From the NCBI GenBank assembly GCA_026182355.1, contig JAPFBL010000035.1, positions 186,001-250,000 on the forward strand: 64,000 bases of DNA. Direction: 5' to 3'. Under the pieces are notes generated by a model, which was not told the DNA's origin, did no database searches, and was given only the letters and a program-made list of their open reading frames with translations. This DNA comes from Hermatobates lingyangjiaoensis. Taxonomy: Eukaryota > Arthropoda > Insecta > Hemiptera > Hermatobatidae. Shown here piece after piece: positions 1 through 12,211 of this stretch. Each line of letters opens with the position of its first letter. Position 1 is the stretch's first letter. A program made the position numbers and the translations under genes.

Positions 1-1329
1 TAAATTTTTCAAGAAATCAATAAGACTACGTAGTTCAGTGAATATATTTCTTGTATGCGTAATCAAATTGACAATGTTATCAGAAAAGGGGCGACAGCAG
101 CTAAGAGAGCAAGTGAAGAGATTTAGTCACGGAGTTCGTGGACCTAATAAATCCCTCAATCGTCTAATAATGGCCCACTGAAAATATATTCACCATCAAC
201 ATTAACATAGGTTATACGATAGCCTCAAAGAATACTGGAGATCCTGGACACACGAGCAACCACACTACAGGAAGCAGATTCTGTGTTCACGGCTCAAAAA
301 TTCTCTTGGCTTTCAGTTTCTAGTAATGTATTCAATATGCAAAATATGCTTTAGTATACTTAGTTCACTTTTGTAATCTCTTATGCAGATTACAAATAAA
401 AAGTTGTACAACTTATACTTATACTTAAGAAATAAGTTTAAGTAATAAGTTATAACTAGAAGTATCATTGTACTCACTGAAATTGGTCACAATATATTAT
501 GTCATAAATTTCAGGTTGTTACTTCATTAAAGATGTGCACTATCACTGATTACTTGAGATGAAACAAAAATGTAAAAAAAAAATTCAAGTTCTAGGACTT
601 GCATGTAAAAAGGATTCATTATGTTTTTCCATAACTACTGACAATAAATAATGAAAATTAAAAATCATGAAAAAAACATTTTCTGATTTCTGATACGTAT
701 ATTGTGTGAATACTTTAGTTTCGTATTCCCTATCATTAAAAGACAATGACTCTTTGGCTGCCAATAACGCAATGACGCTTCTTGTTCCCAGCGTTGATGT
801 ATTAATCATTTACTCCCCTTGCCAGATTCAATTAAAACTGGAGAGACTGATAAGACCACTTCGTGATTGCAGATGCAAGGTAATCAGACTTAATTTCCTC
901 TCCCCTCAAATCTGTCTCAAAAAAGATTTGCCTCAAGTCGTGTCAAGAATCTCAATTTTTCACCAAACTCAATTATTTTTGTTGAAATTCTAAAATAAAA
1001 ATTCTTTTTTACATTATTATAAGAATATATTTCTTTTACGTGATTCAAATGGAATATTTGTAGAAGTCTTGTATTTTTTCCTATCAAAGGTAATTTAAAT
1101 GGGTCATTCATTCTCTTAATTAATTTGAAATAACTATGGTTGTTAACGGTCTAAGTTGCTGAGAGTCAAGTAGTTTAGACATTAGTGTGATTAATGACCC
1201 ACCATTATATTACTCAACCAATATAAATTGAAGTTTTGTTTCATTTTATTTTTTCAAACCGATCCTCTAGCGGGTGATAACGTCAGCCGTTTACCGGCTT
1301 ATTGTTTGATCGGTGATTCTACATTATTC
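1..1329. other. AT-rich sequence without a recognisable gene
   Basis: Only short open frames occur (the longest is about 95 codons) and none resembles a known protein. There is no splice-bounded coding segment that I can recognise. The stretch ends at a tRNA-derived SINE. Confidence 0.6.
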
Positions 1330-1552
1330 TACATTGGGAGTCCTAAATTTTGCCTAACTCAAGTATATTTCGAGTAGGGATCTTTAACCTGTACAGACTC
1401 GGGACCAAAGGCTTAACGTCCTCTCCGAGGGACGACATACTCAGATTTATTCACCTACCGCGTGAATAAATCGAGAGCCAGGTGGGGATGGAACCCCGGA
1501 CTACCAGCCCAGAGGTGAGTACGTTATTCACTGAGCTAACCTGACCCCGAAT
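1330..1552 (-). repeat. tRNA-derived SINE
   Basis: Read on the minus strand, 1552 to about 1480 is tRNA-like. An A-box-like TTAGCTCAGTGA is followed about 35 bases later by a B box, GGGGTTCCATCCCC. These are the internal RNA polymerase III promoter elements of a SINE head. A non-tRNA body follows, with a segment around 1380-1440 rich in short inverted pieces (cctcggagaggacgtt, then ggtcccgag). The 3' end is unclear; about 1330 is an estimate. The A-box arm is imperfect for a functional tRNA and there is no acceptor-stem closure, so I call a SINE and not a tRNA gene. Confidence 0.7.
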
Positions 1553-1734
1553 TGAAGTTTACTCAAGTCACTGTGTGTATATCCGATACTGTTCTGAGTG
1601 CTCTGTGAGCCTTCGTCTATTATTGGTTAATTGGGATTCATGATTCTAAAGAAATTGGGAAATTGGACATTGTTTTATATTTATTAGGAAATCCTCTCTG
1701 AAAGATCTAGGATGAAGAACAAATGGGACCTCAT

Positions 1735-2320
1735 TCTGAGGTAAAATGGATAAACAAACAAAAGTCTCCACACAAATGAAGTTTTATTCAACAGCAACAA
1801 CGCGTTTCGAACACTTTGTGTTCATCATCAGGAAAACACTATAATACAAATTACTAATCAGTTACAAAATTAGAGTGAAATAATAAAATTCAATTAAGAA
1901 AATTCAAGACATACCCAAGGATGTGGTCCAGTGAAAACAAGTAGGAAATAGATCCGCTGCGAAAGAGTGAGGATAGACATTTAGGAGATAAGGTGACAAA
2001 GGTGTCGGGTATGCTTGAAAACCGTTAACTGAAATACAGAAGGCCAGGAACACTAATTTAGAGGAAAGAAACTTTTTTTTTTAAATTTATTCTTTGTGAT
2101 TCTAGGAACAGTTTAAGAAATTTTGGACACCCTGGAATTTGATCATTAAGATATAGAGAGGCAAAAGGATTATTAATGAAGGCTTTGTTTATTTCGAAAG
2201 CTTCCAAATTACAAATTTCTTCAAATTTTCTATTCGCATGTAGGATGGTAAGGTTCAAGTTTCCATACAAAGACTTCATTTGTGTGGAGACTTTTGTTTG
2301 TTTATCCATTTTACCTCAGA
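1735..2320. repeat. Foldback PLE terminal fragment (ACGCGT family)
   Basis: Two 48-base arms, 1735-1782 and 2273-2320, are near-perfect reverse complements and enclose about 490 bases. The left arm runs into a hammerhead-like motif at 1799-1831. The same sequence recurs as a longer foldback at 36931-37201. An 83-codon minus-strand frame begins in the right arm (ends 2058) but has no recognisable domain. It is probably the pseudo-LTR part of a Penelope-like element; no reverse transcriptase is present here. Confidence 0.6.
1799..1831 (-). ncRNA. Hammerhead-like motif, ACGCGT palindrome type
   Basis: On the minus strand the order is CTGATGA, one extra T, a perfect 6-bp stem II (GAACAC/GTGTTC, loop AAA), then GAAA and palindrome ACGCGT, with U at the presumed cleavage position. 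All bases of the hammerhead consensus CUGANGA...GAAA are present. Stem I is weak (one clear pair). The missing monomeric stem III is replaced by the palindrome, which could pair between two RNAs. Confidence 0.55.
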
Positions 2321-4184
2321 ACGAGTAAATACCACACAATTACGGATTGCACAACTAATGATTTAAAAATGGGACCTGTTTACATTTAGGTTAATCCTGA
2401 TTTTGCAAAGCCTTCAGTAGTAAAAACTAAAAAGAAAGTAGATTTTATAACCAATAAAATGATATTGATTAACTATAATAAATATATTTCATATTGAGAT
2501 GCCTCAGGTCTAGATGATCTCCTCTACTTCAAAGACTCCAATAGTAAAAAGAAATCGATATTCTAAACTGTGTGATGTGGCAATGGAAATAGGAAAATAG
2601 GAGTAAAGCTTGAACTAACTTAAAATAATAGTTGTTTTTCTTGGGAATTTTAATTTATTTTAATACAGTTGCAATAATTCAAGCACTTAGGATAATTGTT
2701 TCTCAGATAAATTTGAGTTATTAGATGTGGGTGTGAGGGTCGGTGAGTTGTGACTAGACAATCGAGTTAAATTATCATCTCATGCATGTATTCTTTGCCT
2801 CCACTAAAAACAAATCACAACTTAGAAGACAAAATGTTACTTTAAGGAAATCTGATTAGGAATGTAGCTTTCATAGCTGAATGCATATATTAAAATTAGT
2901 CGCATAGAATCCTATGCGCGAGTAGAGGGTTTAATATTAATCAGTTAGTTTAAAAGCGAAGAACAATTGAAGTGAACACTTAAGATAAAGAGTTTGAGAG
3001 AAAGTTTAGGACATTAGAGGGGACTATAAAAGCATTGAGAACAGATGTAAAAGAGACAAAGTTCACGTTTCGAGGAATTGATTTTACAATTAAAGTTTGC
3101 CCCCAGGCAATGGTTATATAGGTCTGAGGAGGGGGTTAGGATAAACGAGCACCGGGAGACATTTATTACACGTGTTACAAAATCTTTTAGATTAAAATGA
3201 AAACTAGGCAGAAGAGTGGGAGTCGTTAAGAAGTCTCATTACCTTTGGTTTGATCCAACAAGCACCAATTACTGGCAGCCATCGAGTTTAAAAATCTAAG
3301 CCACCCTCTGATATTCGAGGGAGGGAGGGCATCGCCAGAAGTCGTGCAAATCGCTTTCTTACAACTTAACTCCTTTCCTCCCTCCCATTTCCTCATTACT
3401 ACATTATACCCTCAGCATAACTGCAACAAAACAATTTACCTTCCTTCTTTCAGACCCCTACAGTATCAAATCTTTATATTAGTGGTGACAATAGATCTCT
3501 TATAAAAACTTACGAAATAATATTCTTCAACTGAACTATCGAGACAGTTACTCAAAATTGTGTTTCATTGATAGTGTGCCCAATTACTCAAGTTGTAATG
3601 TCGTACTAGAAGTACATTTCTAAAATACAGGTATACTGTAACAGGTATAGCGTTAATTAATTATTAAACTAAGGTGAAATATCACAATATTACAAAAAAA
3701 TTACAAGTGATTACTTTACAATACAAATATAATAATTTCTAGATAAAAATTTGGAAACAATATTGCTAGTTAAATATGTTTAAAAAAAATGATGTTCCTA
3801 TTATTAGAAACAATATTATTAAGTCCTATTATATGAAACACGAATAAGTTAATTTGAAGTTCCTTTTATAGTTTTAAGCTCCTTTACAGACTTTTACTTC
3901 AAACCTTTATTGTAGACATGTTATTCATCGTGTTCTTCAATTGATGATATTTGAAAAAAAAAAATAAAAAAATGTTAGCGTCAAAAACAATTTTTTTTGT
4001 TTTAATGGTAGGTATTATATTATAAGTGTTTAGTTGATCAAGGAGTTTAGATAATTTAATGATTGCATAAAATAATTAATATGCTGAGATTGTTTAATAC
4101 TTCTTGATGTATCAGGATATCTAGGAAAGGTAATTTTCATTTCCTTGAGTTCTATTAAATAAGGATTTTTTTACTCGCCTCATT
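2321..4184. other. AT-rich sequence without a recognisable gene
   Basis: No coding potential recognised. At about 3240-3290 the minus strand shows ATGGCTGCC followed 30 bases later by a donor-like GGTAATGAG, which could be a tiny first coding exon, but nothing corroborates it. A TATA-like ctataaaag lies at about 3024. Confidence 0.5.
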
Positions 4185-4620
4185 AAAAATTTGCAAACTT
4201 TCTACAAACAGCACACCCAGTTGGGAGCCCATAGCTATACAGTCTACCCGATGACACATTTATCCCAGAGGCGACGCAAAAGCAGCCTCCCTTGTACACA
4301 GTTCAAGGGTGGTTTTGAAATGTTTACCTTTGGTTGGCCTGCAATAGGGTAGATCTAGGATAAACAGCATCGTTTTGTCAACAGGTACATTTGTGAAAAA
4401 AGCTTCAATATCCATAGACGACTTACTTAACTCCAGAAAATCTATAGTTGAAGCGACATAGAATTCCTTGGTTATGAATGATGTTAGGAGGCAGCTAAGT
4501 TTTATGGTCAGGTTATAGGGAGGTGTTGGGTGCGAGGCACATGGCATTCCTCTGATTAGACATCATATTGTTGAGCGTACTACCATCTTACATTCTAATA
4601 GAGATCTTAATAGACTAAAC
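4185..4620 (-). pseudogene. Penelope-like element reverse transcriptase fragment
   Basis: The minus frame 4547-4260 reads into a PLE reverse transcriptase. A segment matching the conserved 'G-P-RP...YNL' fingers region comes first (GMPCASHPTPPYNL), then STIDFLEL, then the hallmark MDIEAFFTNVPVDKT. After one in-frame stop at 4260-4262 the frame continues with VDCIAMGSQLGVLF, the PLE 'DGVAMGSPLG' motif with P changed to Q. The YxDD palm motif and the GIY-YIG domain are absent. It is therefore a dead, truncated RT of the autonomous PLE class, lying just left of a foldback element of the same kind. The family call rests on the order and spacing of the RT motifs. Confidence 0.8.
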
Positions 4621-4672
4621 ATTCGAACGTAGTGCAATCACTTATTATGTGGTATTTACTCATAGGGTAAAA

Positions 4673-5025
4673 AGCTAATGAAATGGTCTCCACATATAAA
4701 AATTTTAATGGTATAAACAACGCCTTTATACCATAGGCTCAGCCTATCCTTTAGGAAAAAAAAACAATGAAATGTACCTGCCTTCTAATATGAACAAGAT
4801 GTACCTCATACCCTCACCCACGTTCATCCTATTCCCAGTCAGTTGTACCATAGACACACCCTTAGGTTCGTATTCTCTTCTTTATTTTTTATTTTGTACT
4901 ATATTTACTGTATATTATCGATAAATCTCTGGTGTCATTGTATTTTTTAGTTAATGCCTGAGGAAGAACACTACGAATTCGAAACGTCGTAAAATTTTTA
5001 TATGTGGAGACCATTTCATTAGCTT
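4673..5025. repeat. Foldback element with 35-bp inverted ends
   Basis: AAGCTAATGAAATGGTCTCC at 4673 onwards is matched in reverse complement at the right end (about 4990-5025), giving arms of about 35 bp around a 280 bp AT-rich middle. The right arm follows directly on a hammerhead-like motif. It is probably a PLE pseudo-LTR remnant belonging with the RT fragment at 4185-4620. Confidence 0.6.
4958..4988 (+). ncRNA. Hammerhead-like motif, ACGT palindrome type
   Basis: CTGAGGA, one extra A, a short stem II (GAA/TTC with a 6-base loop), then GAAACGTC. The palindrome ACGT replaces stem III and C is the presumed cleavage base. Stem I could have three pairs (TGC/GTA with one wobble). Core bases are intact; stem II is short, so function is doubtful. 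Confidence 0.45.
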
Positions 5026-5613
5026 GAAAGCTATATATCACATGATATATGAAAGATAAATTACCAACTTTAGATGTCTAAACAATTATTTTAATGTTAT
5101 TCTTAGTTTTAAGAATAATGACGGTAGTTTTAAATTAGTAAAAGTTGCTGGTGACAGAGGGTGTTTTGTAAGTAGGTCATGTGTGTTTTTTTGTTGATGC
5201 ACCCCCAACCTAGCCCCACCACTAACGTCACTAGACCTAGTCTAGTGATTACTTTAAATGTAATCACTAGATCATCTAGTGAGTTTAAATGTATTTAAAC
5301 TCAGACGTAGTCTCTTAATGTATATATTAAGTTAAGTATAATTTTAAGATCTTAATGATTACCCACGGTGCCGAAAGCTTTTATAATTAGTGTAATAGTT
5401 AATGATAAACTGATAATTACTGGAAGTGTTTTAGTATTTTCAACCGTAACTGCCATGGTTTTGTGCCTTGTGTGAATGTCTTTTGCTAACTTGCTTCGAT
5501 AATTATCACCACTGCAATGGAAGATCTCGAGAAGAATGGATATTATTAAAAAGGTTGTAAACGCAGAATCTGCTACTAAATATGCTTAAAAAGGAACTTG
5601 ATGCTGAGATGCA

Positions 5614-5663
<50 letters not shown>

Positions 5664-7489
5664 GAATGGGAAGGAATGGATGATAAAAAAATAATACATT
5701 CTCAATACCAACTATTGCAGAATACACTCTTCTGCAAGTACCAATTATTGCAAATAATTAGGTAATGCCATTTATCAGATCAATTGAAAAGATAAAAAAT
5801 TATCCAAAACGTATGTTGGGGTGGCGCAGTATATGTATAGGTTGAAAAAATGGCGCACTTTCGAATATTTAGAACTTACTAGTTTATTTAATTAGTAGAG
5901 AATAAGTTACTTATACTGTAAATAAATGTACACATTTTTAAGCATTTGTCTAAAATAGTTTTGTTAGAGTTAAAAAGCTTTATAATTCATTCTAAACAGT
6001 TAGTGGTTCAAACCTTTGAAAAATGGTAACACTAAAAATTGGACAGCTATAATAAAAACAAGTTAAAATGGACTAATTTATATTTATATTTCTCTCTGAA
6101 CTATTTTAATTTATTTGTAAATTTATTATGTAATCAGTAAGAAGCACAAGGTAGTCAGTCATAAGTCATAACAGAGAGAAATGTGGAGTTAATTATTGAG
6201 TTATAAAATATACTACCCCATTGGCAAGGAACATCGTGACTGTTGTGGTAATAAGTAATAAAATTAAGATTGTTAATAAACAATTCGGGAGAGTACACTG
6301 ATTAGTATTCGTAAATCTAGATTCGTAGATGAGTGAATTTTACTAGAAATATACAAAACAATCAACAGTTCTAATTAAAAATGTGTTAAAGTTTCAAATA
6401 AAATTTTTTTCTTGGTATTTAATGAAAATTACAACAAAATTTTAGTATAGTATTTATAACTTTGTTTAAATATGTTTTAAAAATAATTTATTAATAATTG
6501 TTTAAAAAAGGGTCCTTGTTTAGATACTCCAAATAGAAATACACATAACATATATATAACTATATGTTAATAAATTGAGAGAGTATAGTTTAGCAGGGTA
6601 CGCAAAAGAACACTGTGCTTATGATTGAAATTGTTGACACAATTACAACTGGGTTACATATAATCCTTTATGGCTGGATATACATGACACAGAAAAGCAT
6701 GCACATGAGAAAAGTAAACTCAAATAAATGTTGTCTCTGGAAATGCTGTATGTCAGGGCGAAAAAAATATAAGGAACAAGGGAAACCAGTACTGAACGTG
6801 ATCCTGAGAATTTGCTGTATCAAACCTGTGCATCAAAACAATAAAGATTGCATGTCTGCTTTCAACGCCTATGAATGTAAGCTTTCACCTATGCGGTCTT
6901 CTAGTGGCTCATTTGTTATTTGGCACCAATTTTAGTTGACAAACCACATTACAGTATTATTCTACATTGAAATACTACATTTTAACTCACTCAGGTTTAT
7001 TAGAATAGTGATGTTTAACGTTTATGTGATATCACTCAAAAGATTGGGATGTGCTGTTATAACCCCTATCCATATCCGGGGGACAGCATGTACATCCTTT
7101 TAAACATCGCATATAAAACATCCAGGATTATGGACATGTGTAAGATTACAGCCTCTACTCTTCAATACTTCAGGCAATCAGGCTACCTGTCGGACTAAAC
7201 GGAATCATCAACCCCGTTTGTAGAAAAGTAGAAATCATAACGCTTAAATTCTATGTTTGATTTTGTCTGATTACTATACAAAATTTAGGAAAAAAATCTT
7301 GTTATAATTTTTCTTGAAATTGTTATTAGGACTGATAGGGCTTGGATTGGCTTGGATCGGTAATGGTGCTATGCTGGTTTCAGTTGTATTGCAGGTTTAT
7401 TGGTGGGCAGGCTTCTCTCTTCTGTACTACCAGAATAGATTTAAAAGCTTCCTTCCAGCTTACTGATCTTGATTACACTTCATTTATTG
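5026..7489. other. AT-rich sequence without a recognisable gene
   Basis: Contains an (AT)n tract at about 5618-5660 and a 106-codon plus-strand frame at 6615-6935. That frame is Cys- and Lys-rich and resembles no family I know; it lacks coding-like codon bias, so I do not call it a gene. Confidence 0.5.
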
Positions 7490-7592
7490 TTCATAGAGAC
7501 CTACGCGTAAACACGTGAAATAAAAAGAACGTTTAACGCCATTAAGAAAAGAAGACAAATGGTTAACATCATTATCACAGATCAGTGAAACT

Positions 7593-7627
7593 CTAACGAA
7601 GACCACTTGTTTTGGTTGAGAGATCTT
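7593..7627 (+). ncRNA. Hammerhead-like motif, AGATCT type, degenerate
   Basis: Matches the motif at 8165-8199 with substitutions: CTAACGA, extra A, stem II GACCAC...GGTT, GAGA in place of GAAA, AGATCTT. The G12-A13-A14 triplet is broken, so it is a relic. The upstream acacgtgaaataa signature (about 7510) recurs before the other members of this family. Confidence 0.4.
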
Positions 7628-7699
7628 ATTCATTTTTCTAATTTTTTTACTGTGGTTTAGACGTTGAAGAATATACTTTAAAATATGAAATACGATCTA

Positions 7700-7910
7700 A
7701 ACTGGACGCGTTCAAAATCTAAGAAGGTAACACACAGAGCAAAGAAACACACATACAAACTCAAACTTTCTAATAATCCGTCTTCAGGGGAAAAGAGAGA
7801 TTGAGACCAAGAAATTTTCTGGGCTTATGGTTTCTTGCCATTGTGTCTTCAACGTGCTTCGTCTCCCTCTCTATTTTCTCCTGAAAACGGATTGCATGAA
7901 AGTTTGGGTT
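7700..7910. repeat. Foldback PLE terminal fragment (AATT family), degenerate
   Basis: A minus-strand copy (about 7700-7796) and a plus-strand copy (about 7870-7910) of the same terminus face each other. Both contain decayed versions of the CTGAAGACGGAT...GAAAATTT motif that is intact at 34831 and 48221. The left copy carries the characteristic antisense stretch ccaaactggacgc further out. Confidence 0.5.
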
Positions 7911-8009
7911 TGTAACTGTGTTTCTTGTTTAAAATGTTACAAAATCGTAACAAGTTGTAAGAACTTCTGTTTCTGTGTTCTATGTGTCGTTCTTCTTCAA
8001 TTTTAAACT

Positions 8010-8041
<32 letters not shown>

Positions 8042-8110
8042 AAAGATTCCACATAAATACGTGAAATAACAATTAATGATCAAACCACAATATGAAATGA
8101 GAAAAAAAGG

Positions 8111-8147
8111 CTAAAATTTTTCAACCGTAACAAGCGGTCTTCTTCAG
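8111..8147 (-). ncRNA. Hammerhead-like motif (AGATCT family variant)
   Basis: On the minus strand: CTGAAGA, extra A, stem II GACCG/CGGTT around a 7-base loop, then GAAA followed by a mutated palindrome (AAATTT-like). The catalytic core bases are consensus. Confidence 0.5.
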
Positions 8148-8164
8148 CAGTTGGGTTTTTGACT

Positions 8165-8199
8165 CTAATGAAGACCGCTTGTTACGGTTGAAAGATCTT
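8165..8199 (+). ncRNA. Hammerhead-like motif, AGATCT type
   Basis: CTAATGA (G5 changed to A), extra A, stem II GACCG/CGGTT, GAAA, palindrome AGATCT, U at the cleavage position. Stem I is a perfect 4 bp (GACT before the core, AGTC after). The fold is intact, but the G5 change would be expected to cripple cleavage. Confidence 0.5.
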
Positions 8200-8669
8200 A
8201 GTCTTTTTTTCATATTTCATATTGTGGTTTGATCATTGATATATATATATTATATAGTAAATAAATGAATATATTATTGACGTGTATATTAATATTCATT
8301 ACGATAAATTCAATTAAATGGTAAATATAATGGCAAGGTGGGGGGAGGGCATCTTGTCGGGAACACTTCTCAGAAAGGTTGCGCTATTTATGCATGTAAA
8401 ATCAAAACGACTGCAACTATTATGTTCTTCATAGCCTTATCATTGATTTGAGAGCAATGATAATTTATTTGTAAGATACATATTAAAAATAATTTTTTGT
8501 TTTGTAAAATTAAGGTTAAAAATTGATAGTTTATAGATTAACAAAAACACTTAATAAATTATTTTTTAGTTTAATTGATTAAAATGTTAATAAAAGGTAA
8601 GGTTAAGAGGGAATTTAATCAAGGAAAATTATTTGGCGGAAATGAAGTGGGTTAAAAGGTTTTAAGGGG

Positions 8670-9115
8670 GAGGAAGGTAAACATTTGAAGGGAGGGATAG
8701 AACTAAATAAACAGCAGGAGCTCCTGTGGTGTTCTGAAGGCCTGACATAATGTAAACAGGGAGCGGAGGTTTACTTGGCAGGACAAACAGAAAATACACA
8801 ACAAGCAGAGAGAGGTAGGCAAGGAACAAAGCAAGTAGGAGGGAGTTGACGCGAGACGGATGATGTTGTGGGGTAGGAGGGGGGTTGTTTACAGAGATCA
8901 GGCCTGCATGACGTGGTGGAAGTCAAATTAGAGTGGGGCTTGTTGTGCCTTGACTGTTTACCAGTGAACAGGCCCTCATGAAGGGCCAGCAAGCAGGCTT
9001 GTTGACTCAGTAAACACAAGCCCCCCCTCGTGGACAAGCCGCAACCCCCGCTGCCTGTTTACTCTACCTTCGGCCTGGGCCACCATGCCCAGCTTTGTTT
9101 ACTCAGTATCAGGCA
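8670..9115. promoter_or_regulatory. Dense cluster of forkhead-type (RTAAACA) motifs
   Basis: About eight RTAAACA/TGTTTAY matches occur in 450 bp, on both strands: near 8679, 8707, 8750, 8885, 8955, 9010, 9054 and 9094. The block is GC-richer than its surroundings and contains CpG-rich stretches (9020-9190). RTAAACA is the core site of forkhead (FOX) factors. A cis-regulatory element is an inference; the motif is short and some matches are expected in AT-rich DNA, though not this many in GC-rich sequence. Confidence 0.4.
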
Positions 9116-11700
9116 AACAGCAATTCGTTGGAGTCTGCCCTCCCACTCCACAACAGCCGGGGGGGTGTTCGGCAAATCGATACAAACGCGCGCGCACGCC
9201 CGCCAAAACTATATACAACTTAAAAACAAGCACTTTGACAAACTGCTCTTAGGAAGCAAAAAAAAATTAAAAAAAAATAACCACCTACTATGAGAGGGGT
9301 AACATAGAATGAAAAAAAAAACGAATTTCTCATTTCAAAGTAAATTGAATCAATAAGGGCGAAACTGTTTGCAATTATCTCATCCTCATTAACACTTTAA
9401 ACAAGAACTGAAGGACATCTTCAAACCTAACTTGAAACAAAGAAAAAGCAACAAAAAGGGACTCCTGTGCAAATAAATGAAACAAAAACTGCCCCCCCCA
9501 AAGGAATAAAATAGAAAATTCAAACTCCCCTGGAGGCGACTACCGCACCATCTGTTGACCTCCTCAACAAATTCTCACTTTTCCTTTATTCTGTTTATAA
9601 ACCTAAAAATTTTTCATTAATAAACACGACTACTCACAAATATAAACCCACAATATATAGAACATTGCTCAAATTGTAACCAAATGTAATTATTGTTAAT
9701 AATAATTATATGATTAATTGTAAAGAAATTAAAGTAGCATGCGTTTGTTGAAGGCGACTGAAGAGAACAAAAGCTACTTCAAAAACTTTTAAAACAAACT
9801 TTAGTGTTGTTCTACATAATAATCAGTTGTTATATTCTTAATTTTAATAAATTAATTAATGGCATTTAAATAAACCTCTTAGCTAGTGGTACAATATACA
9901 CTCTGGGCACTAGTAATTGTTTACTTCTTTGTTTTGAAATACAACTGCTAAGGTTGTACAAAAAAAAAGCACAAAATTAGTATATTGTCATATAAACTAC
10001 CTACCATTAGTTTTTCATTTATGAAAAACTAAAAACGTACAACATATATGTACTTAAACATGGAATTAAATACACTAAACACAAAAAAAAATACCATCAG
10101 TATAATTCACAAATGAAACAACTATTAATAGAAATTTAAAACCATCAATCAAGAAATTAAAATTTATACAAGCATATTGATGGAAATTGAAATATAAAAA
10201 TTCCTTAAAAAACTGTTTTTTTTTTTAAACAAATATTTGCCAAATTTTCAAGTAGAAAAACATTAATTAAAAAAAAACTAAAAAGAAATTTTAAAACATT
10301 TTTATTTTCTGCTGTCAAGAACAATAATGGTTCATTTATACTTATATTAATAATTTTTACTTTACACATTAATAATTAATAGTTTTGATTTTTTTTAAAA
10401 TTAAATTCAAATTAAATTATAGTGATTAATGAGCGATAGAATAAGTTAACACACAAGAAACATTTTAAATGATGAACACTTTTAAAAAGGAGAACCATCA
10501 ACAAGATTGTTTAGAAATTTTAAAAAAAAAATTTCGAAATTTCTTTTTGAAAATTTTGAAAAAGATATATGTATATACCATATCTCCATGAAGAGAAGTG
10601 AGTAATTTTAAAGCTATATAGGATGTTATAATCTTTAAATAAACGATTAACGATAATACTAATAACTTCTTTTTGATTGTAGTAACCAGCAGGAGAAACA
10701 AATCAGGCAAAAGGATATCGATGAATATCTTCCCTTCAATTATTATTTTACGAAAATAAGTTATTCCACTTCCTGTCTGGATAATTTCTACAAGCTCAAT
10801 AAGCCTAGCTCACTAATTAGTTTTACTATTTAAATTTCATATTATTAGGCATTTTACATTTATTGTATTCGTAATTATATATTTACTTTTTTTTTTAGCT
10901 TCGTTTAGTTTGTAATCGTTGTCTCATAATTGTGTTGTTAATAAAATTTAGGACCAAAATTTTGACAGTTTTGCAAATTTTGAGGACTTTTTTTTATATT
11001 TTTTTCGATGATTTTTGTCTGTATGCAAAAAAAAAATTATCAAAAAATTTTGATTACCAGAGAAGGCAATATAGCTGTAGAAACTGAAAACTCAACTTAG
11101 AATAATGAATTGTATGTCGTACTTGTTCCATTTACATATAGTGACATACATTTTTTTTTAGTAAAATCCAATTAATAATGATTGTTATTTAGTGGTTGAA
11201 TATAAAAATTTGAAAATCTTTTAAAAATCTAATGTAATGATATGCAAGAAGAATAAACATCTTAAAACTATAAAAGCTTAATACGAATTATTCATGAGGT
11301 TATAATTTTGAAGACTACTCCACTAAAAATGACAACTATTTAGGGATATTTGTAGAAACATGAAAAGTTTTTGGTAAATTAGCATCTTCAATTGGATAAA
11401 TTATCTATCAGAAGAGTAAATCAACTACATGAGCTCCAAAAATTTTGGTTGACACAGTGGAAACATCCATAAGACTTAAAGAAATCACTCTGGGCTGCTT
11501 CTTAGAAATAGAGAAGGAGCAAATGATACACCCCTGATTCTATTTATCAGCTCTACCATGTAGATTTATCAATTGAAGAAGTGTTTTTTCAAAGCGCGTA
11601 TATGCTCACTGCCCAAGATTTCTTGAGGATTGTCTTTGCCTGACTGCTGGTCTGTCAACTTCCACTCTTGATTGTGACCGGGGCAAAATACAGAATATAT
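9116..11700. other. AT-rich sequence without a recognisable gene
   Basis: Homopolymer A/T runs and short frames only. The GC-rich shoulder at 9116-9200 belongs with the preceding motif cluster. No known domain, RNA gene or splice-bounded segment was recognised. Confidence 0.5.
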
Positions 11701-11745
11701 ATATATATATATATATTAGTATATTTAGGAAGCAGTCCTTCATTT

Positions 11746-11858
11746 ATACAGGTTTGATTAAATAATACGCCATATTTACGGTTGACTAGTTTCCTTGAGA
11801 AATACACAAGGAAACTAGTCAACCGTAAATATGGCGTATTATTTAATCAAACCTGTAT
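11746..11858. repeat. Near-perfect 52-bp hairpin
   Basis: Left arm 11746-11797 and right arm 11807-11858 are almost exact reverse complements (core ACGGTTGACTAGTTTCCTTG) with a 9-base loop. The left arm begins next to a ggaagcagtccttc motif, the antisense end of the PLE N-terminal coding remnant (GLLPKF), and an (AT)n tract lies beside it. Confidence 0.75.
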
Positions 11859-11887
11859 ATATATATATAACAATTAGAGAAACGATT

Positions 11888-11912
11888 CTGAAGACGAGGA
11901 CATCGAAATATA
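11888..11912 (+). ncRNA. Hammerhead-like motif, ATAT type
   Basis: CTGAAGA, then CGAGGACATC (weak stem II), GAAA, palindrome ATAT and A at the cleavage position. The following tagtagtgagttc is shared with 12742 and 58353, so this is a repeat family and not chance. Confidence 0.4.
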
Positions 11913-11958
11913 GTAGTGAGTTCAGTGGTTTCCTTTCTATGTGTTCTTTTTTAAATTC

Positions 11959-11964
<6 letters not shown>

Positions 11965-12009
<45 letters not shown>
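11965..12009. repeat. (AT)n microsatellite
   Basis: About 45 bases of alternating TA directly abutting the foldback at 12009. Confidence 0.9.
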
Positions 12010-12014
<5 letters not shown>

Positions 12015-12126
12015 AATTCAAAACGAAGGAAACAGAGAGAAAGACACAGACATAACTCACATCGAAATATCGATGTGAGTTATGTCTGTGTCTTTCTCTG
12101 TGTTTCCTTCGTTTTGAATTTATTTT
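12009..12126. repeat. Near-perfect 58-bp hairpin
   Basis: AAACGAAGGAAACAGAGAG... on the left is mirrored by ...CTCTGTGTTTCCTTCGTTTT on the right. The turn at about 12067 contains CATCGAAATATCGATG, the ATAT-type motif centre in palindromic form. Bordered by (AT)n on the left. Confidence 0.75.
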
Positions 12127-12163
12127 ATTTAAAAAAGTCCGCTGGACCGTTTTTTTTAATTGT

Positions 12164-12165
<2 letters not shown>

Positions 12166-12211
<46 letters not shown>

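Larger units (their letters stand above)
8058..8240. repeat. Foldback PLE terminal fragment (AGATCT family)
   Basis: The left half (GATCAAACCACAATATGAAA...) is the reverse complement of the right half (...CATATTGTGGTTTGATC). Arms are about 65 bp, with a loop holding gttgggtttttgactc. (AT)n tracts border both sides. Each arm contains a hammerhead-like motif, so either strand of the DNA would encode one. Confidence 0.7.

Noticed and set aside
1480..1552. Possible tRNA gene on the minus strand
   Set aside because: A and B boxes are present but the cloverleaf stems, especially the acceptor stem, do not close and the sequence runs into a SINE body.
3240..3300. Minus-strand ATG with a donor 40 bases later (possible first exon)
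   Set aside because: A single weak donor and 14 codons without homology; too little to support a gene.
6615..6935. 106-codon plus-strand frame
   Set aside because: No recognisable domain, AT-driven codon use, no splice or promoter context.
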